A program made the translations under genes and the position numbers. From Ruminococcaceae bacterium UBA3215 (GTDB lineage Bacteria; Bacillota; Clostridia; Oscillospirales; Ruminococcaceae): DNA of 8,811 nt. The notes under the pieces were generated by a model, which worked only from the letters and a program-made list of their open reading frames with translations, searched no databases and was not told where the DNA came from. The stretch is taken from positions 1 through 8,811 of the forward strand of contig DEWH01000010.1 of NCBI GenBank assembly GCA_002363155.1, in the 5' to 3' direction. Of this stretch, positions 1 to 4,862 are shown one piece after another (positions within the stretch are counted from its first letter, which is position 1; each line of letters starts with the position of its first letter).

Positions 1-54
1 GGCTTCAATGGTATTATAGCATATTGGGGCGGGGTTGTAAAGGGTTTCCGACAG

Positions 55-82
55 AAAATCCGCTGCCCCGGAGGACAGCGGA
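55..82 (-). terminator. Rho-independent terminator of the DUF6809 gene
   Basis: Arms 59-68 and 73-82 form a 10-bp GC-rich stem with a four-base loop on the minus strand, with one G-U wobble, and TTTT follows at 58-55. It starts 6 bases past the stop codon at 89. On the plus strand the wobble becomes a C/A mismatch, so it is built for minus-strand transcription. Confidence 0.8.
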
Positions 83-88
83 TAGAGT

Positions 89-355
89 TTATTCGGTTTC
101 GGTTATGGCAAGCATTATTGCTGCTCCGAGCCGGAAGCCACGCTCGAAATCAGCTTCGCACTCAAGCTGGGCTTCTATATGCAGTGCATCTGTGTATGTG
201 TCCAGCAGTTCCTTACAATCGGGGAACTGTTCAAGCAGCTGTTCCTCGGTGGAACAAATAGTCTCTCTGGTCTTTATGTACTTTTCGGTGTTCGGTGCCG
301 GTTTCTCGCACGGAATGATCTCTCCATAGTAGAGCTTGTTAATAATGTTATTCAT
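89..355 (-). CDS. DUF6809 family small protein
   Basis: This 88-residue cytoplasmic protein has the DUF6809 pattern: an N-terminal NNIINKLYYGEIIPCEKP segment, a central acidic helix (about 35-65) and the C-terminal signature FERGFRLGAAIMLAITE (about 70-86). The family occurs in Clostridia, often near mobile elements, and has no known function; it looks wholly helical with no membrane segment or catalytic motif. Its length is typical, so it is probably intact. The ATG at 355 is supported by AGGAG nine bases upstream. It stands alone with a terminator immediately after it. No convincing promoter was found: a TATATT at about 371-376 lies too close to the ribosome site to serve. Family recognition is from memory of the motif pattern. 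Confidence 0.8.
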   Translation of the reverse strand: MNNIINKLYYGEIIPCEKPAPNTEKYIKTRETICSTEEQLLEQFPDCKELLDTYTDALHIEAQLECEADFERGFRLGAAIMLAITETE

Positions 356-422
356 TGCGGTATTCTCCTGTAAAATATAGTGGGTTTTGATTAGTTAGTT
401 ATATTACAGGAAATGCCTTGAT

Positions 423-575
423 TTTGGTCTTTGTTTGGTCTAAAAGCCAAAGCTTTTCGCATAATATGGCAAAGTGCCGGAAGGTGCATTATTAAGCGAT
501 TTCCTTGTGGTATAGTCGGATAAAATAAGGCGTTTTCAGTTGACCAAAAGTAAGTTTGTTGACCACGAGTTGACC
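423..575. repeat. Cluster of GACCAAA / TTGACC motifs, possible integrase arm sites
   Basis: TTTGGTCT occurs at 423-430 and 434-441, 11 bases apart. TTGACC occurs on the plus strand at 540, 559 and 570, the last two also 11 bases apart; TTTGGTC is the reverse complement of GACCAAA. The same two motif types recur just past the first integrase: TTGTTGACCA at 4514 and TTTGGTCTTT at 4598. Short direct repeats one helical turn apart are typical of arm-type sites bound by the N-terminal domain of Tn916-class integrases. This may be the other end of the first integrase's element or the flank of a lost integrase. Confidence 0.4.
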
Positions 576-611
576 CAACAACCATAGTTAGGCAGTCGAA
601 TATTCAAGGGG

Positions 612-646
612 CGGAGCAGGTGAAAACTATCACTTGCTCCGTTTTC
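612..646 (+). terminator. Orphan rho-independent terminator
   Basis: Arms 612-623 and 630-641 make a 12-bp stem with one G-U pair and a 6-base loop, followed by TTTTC at 642-646. No T-run follows on the minus strand, so it acts on plus-strand transcripts. No plus-strand gene is visible upstream. It lies about 35 bases past the TTGACC repeats and may mark the edge of a lost element or gene. Confidence 0.6.
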
Positions 647-801
647 TGCGTCGGAGAAAAAACAGCGATTTCAGCGACCCAATATACAAGTAGGGATAGT
701 ATATTACAAGTCTGATCTGAATGGCTTACAGCGTCAAAAAGTGTCGTTTTTCTTCCCGGATTCGTCCCGAAAATTAACAGCTCCACCTGACTGCGTACCG
801 T

Positions 802-905
802 GTGACAGCGTGACAAACGTGACAGTTGCCCTCAACTTCGTTTGTTGTACGGTTTTGCGCTGTCATGCCCGTCCGTGACAGTAATGTGACAGCTCCTGCT
901 GTCAC
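802..905. repeat. GTGACA repeat cluster
   Basis: GTGACA occurs on the plus strand at 802, 810, 819, 875 and 886. The reverse complement occurs at 861-865 (TGTCA) and 900-905 (TGTCAC). Spacing is 8-11 bases in the first group. Such clusters may be iterons bound by a replication or regulatory protein, or a repetitive stretch of a decayed coding region; nothing here decides between them. Confidence 0.45.
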
Positions 906-1068
906 ACTTCCGGCGTTAGCCGCTTCTGCCGCCACAGTTATTAAAGGCGGCATTACCACGCTCCCCCACAAGTACAGAGGGGAGCGCTTCAAAGGGGTGC
1001 AGAGGAACCGCTGCCGCAAGGGTACTTTTGATAGAAGGCTTGTCCGCACTGTCAAAAGTACCTTTGCG
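858..1068 (+). other. Dense run of consecutive hairpins, possible structured RNA
   Basis: Five inverted repeats follow each other: 859-867/874-882, 885-892/899-906, 927-933/946-952, 959-966/979-986 and 1015-1034/1049-1068. A small CGGC-GTTA-GCCG hairpin lies at 911-922. Every non-Watson-Crick position in the first and last stems is G-U when read on the plus strand, and would be A/C mismatched on the minus strand. That favours a plus-strand RNA. I saw no promoter in front and no match to a known RNA family. Confidence 0.4.
1015..1068 (+). repeat. 20-bp stem inverted repeat
   Basis: Arms 1015-1034 and 1049-1068 pair over 20 bp with two G-U pairs (1020-1063 and 1032-1051) around a 14-base loop. 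The core is GGTACTTTTGA and its complement. Its length exceeds that of a normal terminator and no T-run follows, so a mobile palindromic repeat or RNA structural element is more likely. Confidence 0.6.
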
Positions 1069-1084
1069 TTAGGTTTGTCAAATA

Positions 1085-1117
1085 CAAATCCCCCGGCAGT
1101 ATGAGCCGAGGGATTTG
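1085..1117 (-). terminator. Probable terminator of the sigma/anti-sigma operon
   Basis: CAAATCCC (1085-1092) pairs with GGGATTTG (1110-1117), with an inner four-pair CGGC/GCCG extension (1094-1097/1105-1108) across one mismatch. It begins about 10 bases past the stop codon at 1127. The minus-strand tail reads TATTTG, a weak T-tract, so termination may be partial. Confidence 0.6.
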
Positions 1118-1126
1118 ATTGTATTA

Positions 1127-2197
1127 TTATCCATTTATAGGTATTACCGTATCGCCTATACGAAGCTCGGTTATCTCTCTTGCGTCGAGGAGTATGCCGT
1201 GAGAGCTGTATGACCAGTCAAATCCGACTGTGCCGTCATCTGCAGGGTCGCTGCCGCCGGTTCTGAGTTCCATATCTATCACCGTACCATCATTGAATAC
1301 CGCCAGTACCGGAAGATCTGAAAGCTCGTAGTTCTCTTCGTTCCTTGTACCTTTCATAAGGAACCCGAAGGGCGATATACTGATATTACTGATATTAAGA
1401 ACATCGCTGTCGTCATTTACGCTGTAATCGACATCTTTGCTTATCGAATATTCATTTGTGCCGCTGAGGTGGATATCAACATAGTTTTCGGTCTCGTAAG
1501 CCATTCCCTGTATATGAGCCCTCAGATTATCTTCATGAGGTACGACAAGCATTCTCACATCGAGATTCTCCGGCAGAGCTACATTGTGATATGAAATGTA
1601 TTTTATAGTATTCTCCGTTACCTGCGTTGGGTGGATCCTCCAGCCCGGTTCCACAAATCTGCTGTCGTTGGAAGCGAAATTGATTGATACCGGGAAGCGG
1701 TCTATATCATTCTCCGGAACACCCTCATCAAATTTTACCTCGTACAGCAGCTCAAGCCAATGTCCGTCGTACGCGTAGCCTGTGATATGAACATCGTGAC
1801 CGGCGACATTGAAATCCCTGTCAATTTCGTGAGAGATCGCATGAAGAATATCGTACTCCGTTTCAGCCGAAACGCCGTGAACAGTATATCCCTCATTCTG
1901 ATAGTAATCACGAAGCTTTTTTTCAGAGATCTGCGCGTATGCCTCACGCTCAATGGCTGTTCCATTCATAAACAGCGATGCTATATCCCAGTTGATCGCA
2001 GCGCCTACGGAAACGGTCAGTGCCGCCGCTGCCGCAACAGATGCAACAATAGCGATAGGTTTCTTAAACTTGAAATTCTTCTTTTCCATATTACTTGTCC
2101 TTTCTTTAACTATGTTAAACATTTGCTCATCGTCAGAAAAAGGAGCTTTTTCGCAGATCTCAGATAATGTATCTTCAAAGACTTTCTTGTAATCCAT
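1127..2197 (-). CDS. Membrane-anchored putative anti-sigma factor, DUF4179-like
   Basis: This 356-residue protein has a short cytoplasmic N-terminus (1-45), one transmembrane segment (about 46-68, KKPIAIVASVAAAAALTVSVG) and a large extracytoplasmic region (about 70-356). The layout and the C-terminal ILLDAREITELRIGDTVIPI stretch match DUF4179-type proteins encoded beside ECF sigma factors in Clostridia. The cytoplasmic part would bind the sigma factor and the outer domain would sense a signal; the signal is unknown. No zinc-finger anti-sigma HxxxCxxC motif is present. The ATG at 2197 has GAGGT six bases upstream and overlaps the sigma gene by 23 bases, implying translational coupling. The family placement is by architecture and context. 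Confidence 0.75.
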   Translation of the reverse strand: MDYKKVFEDTLSEICEKAPFSDDEQMFNIVKERTSNMEKKNFKFKKPIAIVASVAAAAALTVSVGAAINWDIASLFMNGTAIEREAYAQISEKKLRDYYQNEGYTVHGVSAETEYDILHAISHEIDRDFNVAGHDVHITGYAYDGHWLELLYEVKFDEGVPENDIDRFPVSINFASNDSRFVEPGWRIHPTQVTENTIKYISYHNVALPENLDVRMLVVPHEDNLRAHIQGMAYETENYVDIHLSGTNEYSISKDVDYSVNDDSDVLNISNISISPFGFLMKGTRNEENYELSDLPVLAVFNDGTVIDMELRTGGSDPADDGTVGFDWSYSSHGILLDAREITELRIGDTVIPING

Positions 2198-2687
2198 CTT
2201 TTACCTCATTCCTTTCGTTGATCAGAATATCTTTCAGCTGCTTTCTGCCCCGGCTTAATCTATGCAGGACAGCACTTTCGGTAGTGTGCATTATCTGAGC
2301 TATCTCTTTTGCAGAGTAGCCTTCATAGTAGTGTAGGTTCAGCACTATCCGCACTTTAGGGTTCAGCTTGCTCATCGCTTCCGGCAAGCCGCCGCCCTCT
2401 CTTGTGTCATAATGTACCTTTTCCGCTGCTGCTTCAAGCGGTTCGGAGCAGCGATACCAGAAAGAGCGCAGCAAGTCTTTGCTATGGTTTATCGCACATC
2501 TGACTAACCAAGCTTTGATATGCTCATCACTCTCAAAACTGCCTTTGTAAGCGTACAGTTTTATAAACACATCCTGCGCAATATCTTCCGCATCACTCGT
2601 ATTCCTTACATAGCAAAGAGCCGCTCCGAGAACGCTTTTGCGATACAGCTTTATGTATCGTTCAAGATCGTTGCTGTTCACCTGCAC
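2175..2687 (-). CDS. ECF (sigma-70 family) RNA polymerase sigma factor
   Basis: This 170-residue protein has sigma region 2 (about 8-75, including RNTSDAEDIAQDVFIKLY and the AWLVRCAINHSKDLLR helix) and sigma region 4 (about 101-155, with the helix-turn-helix EGYSAKEIAQIMHTTESAVLHRLSRGRKQLK). It directs core polymerase to its regulon and is probably held by the overlapping downstream membrane protein. An ATG at 2783 would give 202 residues, but it lies inside the operon's -10 box. The start is therefore the GTG at 2687, with AAAGGTGG just upstream and the family's usual N-terminal length. A GTG at 2681 is a close alternative. About 88 bases of leader separate the inferred transcription start from it. 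The sigma-A promoter argues that basal expression does not need the sigma factor itself. Confidence 0.88.
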   Translation of the reverse strand: MQVNSNDLERYIKLYRKSVLGAALCYVRNTSDAEDIAQDVFIKLYAYKGSFESDEHIKAWLVRCAINHSKDLLRSFWYRCSEPLEAAAEKVHYDTREGGGLPEAMSKLNPKVRIVLNLHYYEGYSAKEIAQIMHTTESAVLHRLSRGRKQLKDILINERNEVKDGLQESL

Positions 2688-2706
2688 ATCACCACCTTTT
2701 TCTGTC

Positions 2707-2721
2707 TGAAAGGACCTTTCA
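2707..2721. promoter_or_regulatory. 15-bp palindrome in the sigma operon leader
   Basis: TGAAAGG-A-CCTTTCA is a perfect palindrome about an odd centre. It lies about 55-70 bases after the inferred transcription start and 20 bases before the GTG start. It could be a repressor operator or a short RNA stem near the ribosome site. Confidence 0.35.
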
Positions 2722-2781
2722 TATATAATACGATTGAGAAGTCTGAAACCTGCCACATTCTTGGAAATTTTTTCAATAATC

Positions 2782-2810
2782 ATTATACATCTTTTGTAAC
2801 ATCATTTCAA
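2782..2810 (-). promoter_or_regulatory. Sigma-A promoter of the sigma/anti-sigma operon
   Basis: The minus strand reads TTGAAA (2810-2805), a 17-base spacer, then TATAAT (2787-2782): a five-of-six -35 and a perfect -10. Transcription would start near 2775. It drives the two genes ending at 1127. Confidence 0.85.
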
Positions 2811-3050
2811 CATAGTTAAACGAGATAACTGCAAGAAAAATCCCATAGATAGTAATTGCGCACTTATATATCACTTCGATGGTATGTGCGGTTTTCTGCG
2901 AAAACGAAAATGATCTCGCGCTGCTGCTCGGCGAAAAAATAAATTCTACGAAACTCACAATAATCGTTTAGTATTTTGTTGTAGCTTTCGAGAAATGCAG
3001 CGATATGCACAAACTGGTGAAATTTTACTGCAAAATACAACAGAATATTT

Positions 3051-3091
3051 CAAAAGGCTTTACTCTGCAAATGGCGTTGTAAAGCCTTTTG
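3051..3091 (+). terminator. 13-bp perfect hairpin, probable terminator/insulator
   Basis: Arms 3051-3063 and 3079-3091 pair perfectly around a 15-base loop; the 3' arm carries TTTT and T-rich sequence follows on the plus strand. It sits just before the first integrase promoter and no gene is visible upstream on that strand. It may insulate the integrase from outside transcription. Confidence 0.5.
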
Positions 3092-3095
3092 CTGT

Positions 3096-3124
3096 TTGAC
3101 TTTTCGTTTTACTTTTGATATAAT
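3096..3124 (+). promoter_or_regulatory. Upstream integrase promoter (P1)
   Basis: TTGACT (3096-3101), a 17-base spacer and TATAAT (3119-3124), with TG one base before the -10 (extended -10). The inferred start near 3131 coincides with the left arm of the inverted repeat at 3129-3142. Confidence 0.75.
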
Positions 3125-3128
3125 AAGC

Positions 3129-3199
3129 TCACAAGATTTCCGAAGCATTTAGTCATAAATGCCGTACATAAAGAACTGGACAAGCCGGAAATTTTGTGA
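3129..3199 (+). promoter_or_regulatory. 14-bp inverted repeat linking the two integrase promoters
   Basis: Arms 3129-3142 and 3186-3199 pair over 14 bp with one G-U pair on the plus strand (3135-3192). They enclose a smaller hairpin, GCATTT (3145-3150) with AAATGC (3157-3162). The left arm lies at the P1 start point; the right arm runs through the P2 spacer and includes its TGA extension. It may fold in the P1 transcript or be paired protein-binding sites. Confidence 0.55.
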
Positions 3200-3205
3200 T
3201 ATAAT
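3177..3205 (+). promoter_or_regulatory. Downstream integrase promoter (P2)
   Basis: TGGACA (3177-3182), a 17-base spacer and TATAAT (3200-3205) with an extended TGA before the -10. The inferred start near 3212 leaves about 32 bases to the small reading frame and about 88 to the integrase. Confidence 0.75.
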
Positions 3206-3243
3206 ATCAACAGAATATTCGGCTGTCGGAAAGGCAGGATTAA

Positions 3244-3303
3244 ATGAAAAGACAGTCAAAATATATCGTCATCTTCGGAAATAAAATGGGGGTGAGGATA
3301 TGA
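3244..3303 (+). CDS. Possible 19-residue leader peptide of the integrase
   Basis: The frame encodes MKRQSKYIVIFGNKMGVRI, a basic peptide with a hydrophobic middle. AGGA at 3236-3239 lies four bases before its ATG, about 32 bases past the P2 start. Its TGA overlaps the integrase ATG as ATGA, the usual arrangement for translational coupling. No family is recognised. Very short frames arise by chance, so only the coincidence of promoter, ribosome site and exact overlap supports it. Confidence 0.35.
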   Translation: MKRQSKYIVIFGNKMGVRI

Positions 3304-4490
3304 ACATTCAGGAACGCAGAAACAAAGACGGGAAGATCACATCATATCGTATCAGGGTGTTTGACCACCGCGATACAGATACCGGAAAACAGGTATTCAA
3401 GAACCTTTCCGTCAAGTACGACAACAGCAAAAGCGAAAGCTGGAACAGGAAAAATGCAGAGAAGCAGGCAGCGATCTTCGAGAAAGGTGTCGAGGAGCAG
3501 ACAGTATGCGACTCGCGGATAACATTTGCGGAATATGCAGAGTATGTTATAAAGAGCAAAGAGCAGTCGTGCATCACAAGCTCAACGGCATACAACTATC
3601 GGGGAAAACTCCAGAAGTTGAAGCCGGTCATCGGACACATTCAGCTGAAAGACCTGATGCCAAAGGTGCTGAACAATGCTTATTCCGAGCTTATCAATGC
3701 GGGAACATCAAAAAGCTACGTTCACGGACTTCACGGGTTTATCAGAAATGTTATGGAGGTCGCGTACAAAGAGGGTGTTCTTCCGAGAAACTATGCGGAC
3801 GCTGCAATGCCGCCGAAGCGCAATAAAAACACGGTAGTTGCACTTACCGAAGACGAGCTGAACGCATTCTACAAGGCTCTGTTCTCTGATAAAAGCTACT
3901 ATGTTTATCAGGTGATTTTCAGTCTGCTGCTTGCGACGGGCTGTCGTATCGGAGAGTTATGTGCGCTGAGTTGGAGCGACATTGATTTCGATGAAAAGTG
4001 TATTCACATTCACAGGCATTTCGTTCTTGACAAGGCAGGCAGACACGTTGAGGACGGCTGCAAAACAACGGCGGGAGAGCGGTTTCTGTATATGGACGAC
4101 GGGATTATGGAGATGTTGTCCGAATACCGCGAGAAATACCTACACGGAGCTATCAAGAACAAGTGCTGGAACATTGACGAGTGGGCGGTATTTTCCTCGA
4201 CGCATTATCCCGGAGAGTACCTTTGTCCGAACACCGTCCGTGAGTGGATCAAAAACTTCACTAAGAAACACGGACTTCCGACATTCCACCCGCACCAGTT
4301 CAGGCACACTTCGATCAGCTTACAGTTGCAGGCAGGTATCAGCGTTCCCGACATCGCAAAACGCGCAGGACATAGCCGTCCGGATGTAACGCTCGGGATC
4401 TACGCTCACACACTCAGAAACAATGATAGACATATCAGTGAGGTCGTGACGCAGGCAATTCCGCAGCTGCCAAAGGTTAAGGAAGCGTAA
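3300..4490 (+). CDS. Tyrosine recombinase/integrase (first)
   Basis: This 396-residue phage-type integrase has an N-terminal arm-binding region (about 1-65), a core-binding SAM-like domain (about 72-165) and a C-terminal catalytic domain (about 180-390). The full catalytic set is visible: R216 (LATGCRIGEL), K255 (CKTTAGER), H332 and R335 (HPHQFRHTS), H358 (AGHSRPDVT) and nucleophile Y368 (LGIYAH). It should cut and rejoin DNA at attachment sites through a 3'-phosphotyrosine intermediate. The ATG is preceded by GGGGGTGA at 3288-3295. Two promoters and a possible leader peptide lie upstream; arm-like repeats begin 15 bases after its stop, and a tRNA 3' tail follows 246 bases on. It appears intact; no excisionase gene is visible nearby. 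Confidence 0.95.
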   Translation: MNIQERRNKDGKITSYRIRVFDHRDTDTGKQVFKNLSVKYDNSKSESWNRKNAEKQAAIFEKGVEEQTVCDSRITFAEYAEYVIKSKEQSCITSSTAYNYRGKLQKLKPVIGHIQLKDLMPKVLNNAYSELINAGTSKSYVHGLHGFIRNVMEVAYKEGVLPRNYADAAMPPKRNKNTVVALTEDELNAFYKALFSDKSYYVYQVIFSLLLATGCRIGELCALSWSDIDFDEKCIHIHRHFVLDKAGRHVEDGCKTTAGERFLYMDDGIMEMLSEYREKYLHGAIKNKCWNIDEWAVFSSTHYPGEYLCPNTVREWIKNFTKKHGLPTFHPHQFRHTSISLQLQAGISVPDIAKRAGHSRPDVTLGIYAHTLRNNDRHISEVVTQAIPQLPKVKEA

Positions 4491-4504
4491 TCAAAAAGCT
4501 AAAA

Positions 4505-4545
4505 GTTGCCCACTTGTTGACCAAAATTGAAAATCGGTCATCAAG
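4505..4545. repeat. Arm-type-like repeats after the first integrase
   Basis: GTTGCCCA (4505) and GTTGACCA (4516) lie 11 bases apart. CTTGTTGACC (4513-4522) and GGTCATCAAG (4536-4545) form an inverted repeat with one mismatch. A further TTTGGTCTTT lies at 4598-4607. Their position right after the integrase stop fits sites bound by its N-terminal domain. Confidence 0.5.
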
Positions 4546-4698
4546 AGGGCAGCAAAATGGCTTGGTTATGCGGAATGAGAGAGATAATTGGTTTTTATTT
4601 GGTCTTTATTCTTACTAAAAATGACTTTAAAACACTTCAAAATGTCAAAAGTTATTAAAAAGTCAATCGTCTGAAACCGCATTATAAAGCCATTTGCT

Positions 4699-4726
4699 GG
4701 ACTTTACTGAAATAGGCTGAAAGTCC
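4699..4726 (+). terminator. Weak hairpin after the first integrase
   Basis: GGACTTT (4699-4705) pairs with AAAGTCC (4720-4726) around a 14-base loop, followed by TTCCTTTAATT. The stem is short and AT-rich, so it is at best a partial terminator; it ends ten bases before the tRNA tail. Confidence 0.3.
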
Positions 4727-4735
4727 TTCCTTTAA

Positions 4736-4758
4736 TTCAAGTCCCGTCACTCAGACCA
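4736..4758 (+). other. tRNA 3'-end fragment, probable attachment site
   Basis: The 23 bases read exactly as the end of a tRNA: T-loop TTCAAGT, T-stem 3' strand CCCGT beginning with the invariant C, seven acceptor bases CACTCAG, discriminator A, and CCA. The five bases before the loop (TTTAA) cannot pair with CCCGT and no tRNA body precedes it, so it is not a functional tRNA gene. Integrases of this class commonly target tRNA 3' ends and leave such a duplicate at one junction. Both integrases end close by (246 and 105 bases). The isoacceptor cannot be named from this tail. Confidence 0.65.
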
Positions 4759-4769
4759 TATTCCCTTAT

Positions 4770-4811
4770 CGCCGAAGTCGCTTGTAGAGCGGCTTCGGCG
4801 GTTTTCTTTTT
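4770..4811 (+). terminator. Strong rho-independent terminator after the tRNA tail
   Basis: Arms 4770-4781 and 4789-4800 form a 12-bp GC-rich stem (one G-U pair) with a 7-base loop, followed by GTTTTCTTTTT. There is no T-run on the other strand. It would end the integrase transcript from the left, or a tRNA transcript whose 3' end is supplied at 4758. Confidence 0.88.
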
Positions 4812-4826
4812 ATCTCGTTCGGGGGC

Positions 4827-4846
4827 TTGTACCTTGTTTGTACCTT
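4827..4846. repeat. TTGTACCTT direct repeat beside the second integrase
   Basis: Two identical 9-base copies at 4827-4835 and 4838-4846 are 11 bases apart, one helical turn, ending 16 bases from the second integrase's stop codon. The placement and period mirror the repeats after the first integrase, with a different sequence, as expected for arm sites of a different enzyme. Confidence 0.5.
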
Positions 4847-4862
4847 ATTTTTGAAAAGCCTG

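Larger units (their letters stand above)
356..1126. other. 771-base gap without a convincing gene
   Basis: Open frames here lack ribosome sites and family resemblance. The gap holds clustered GACCAAA/TTGACC motifs (423-575), an orphan plus-strand terminator (612-646), GTGACA repeats (802-905), consecutive hairpins (858-1068) and the terminator of the downstream minus-strand operon (1085-1117). Between 647 and 800 I see nothing identifiable. The patchwork of unrelated repeats suggests element ends or decayed mobile DNA. Confidence 0.6.
3019..3219. repeat. Imperfect direct repeat, copies at 3019-3049 and 3188-3219
   Basis: Both copies begin GAAATTTT and end CAACAGAATATT; the middles differ and one base is inserted. 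The 12-base identical block lies at 3038-3049 and 3208-3219. The second copy overlaps the promoter-proximal -10 and inferred start point, so the repeat may be a duplicated binding site. Confidence 0.45.
2811..3299. other. Intergenic regulatory region between the sigma operon and the first integrase
   Basis: This stretch separates divergent units. The half near the sigma operon (2811-3018) shows no supported feature. The half near the integrase holds a paired direct repeat, a 13-bp hairpin, two promoters, a long inverted repeat and a small reading frame, described separately. Confidence 0.6.
4491..4862. other. Junction region between the two convergent integrases
   Basis: This 372-base gap contains repeats after the first integrase (4505-4607), a weak hairpin (4699-4726), a tRNA 3' tail (4736-4758), a strong terminator (4770-4811) and repeats beside the second integrase (4827-4846). 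It has no coding frame and is best read as an attachment-site junction. Confidence 0.7.

Noticed and set aside
391..585. 64-residue minus-strand frame
   Set aside because: No ribosome site or family resemblance; it runs through the repeated TTGACC/TTTGGTC motifs, which explain the sequence better.
604..1104. Frames of 70-93 residues on both strands
   Set aside because: They overlap each other, run through the terminator and hairpin array, have Cys/Val/Thr-rich sequence that reflects the GTGACA repeats, and lack ribosome sites.
2773..2958. 61-residue minus-strand frame with a hydrophobic C-terminal half
   Set aside because: It starts at GTG without a ribosome site and its end overlaps the sigma operon promoter.
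4736..4758. A functional tRNA gene
   Set aside because: Only the T-loop to CCA portion exists; the preceding bases cannot form the T-stem and no D-arm or anticodon arm is present.
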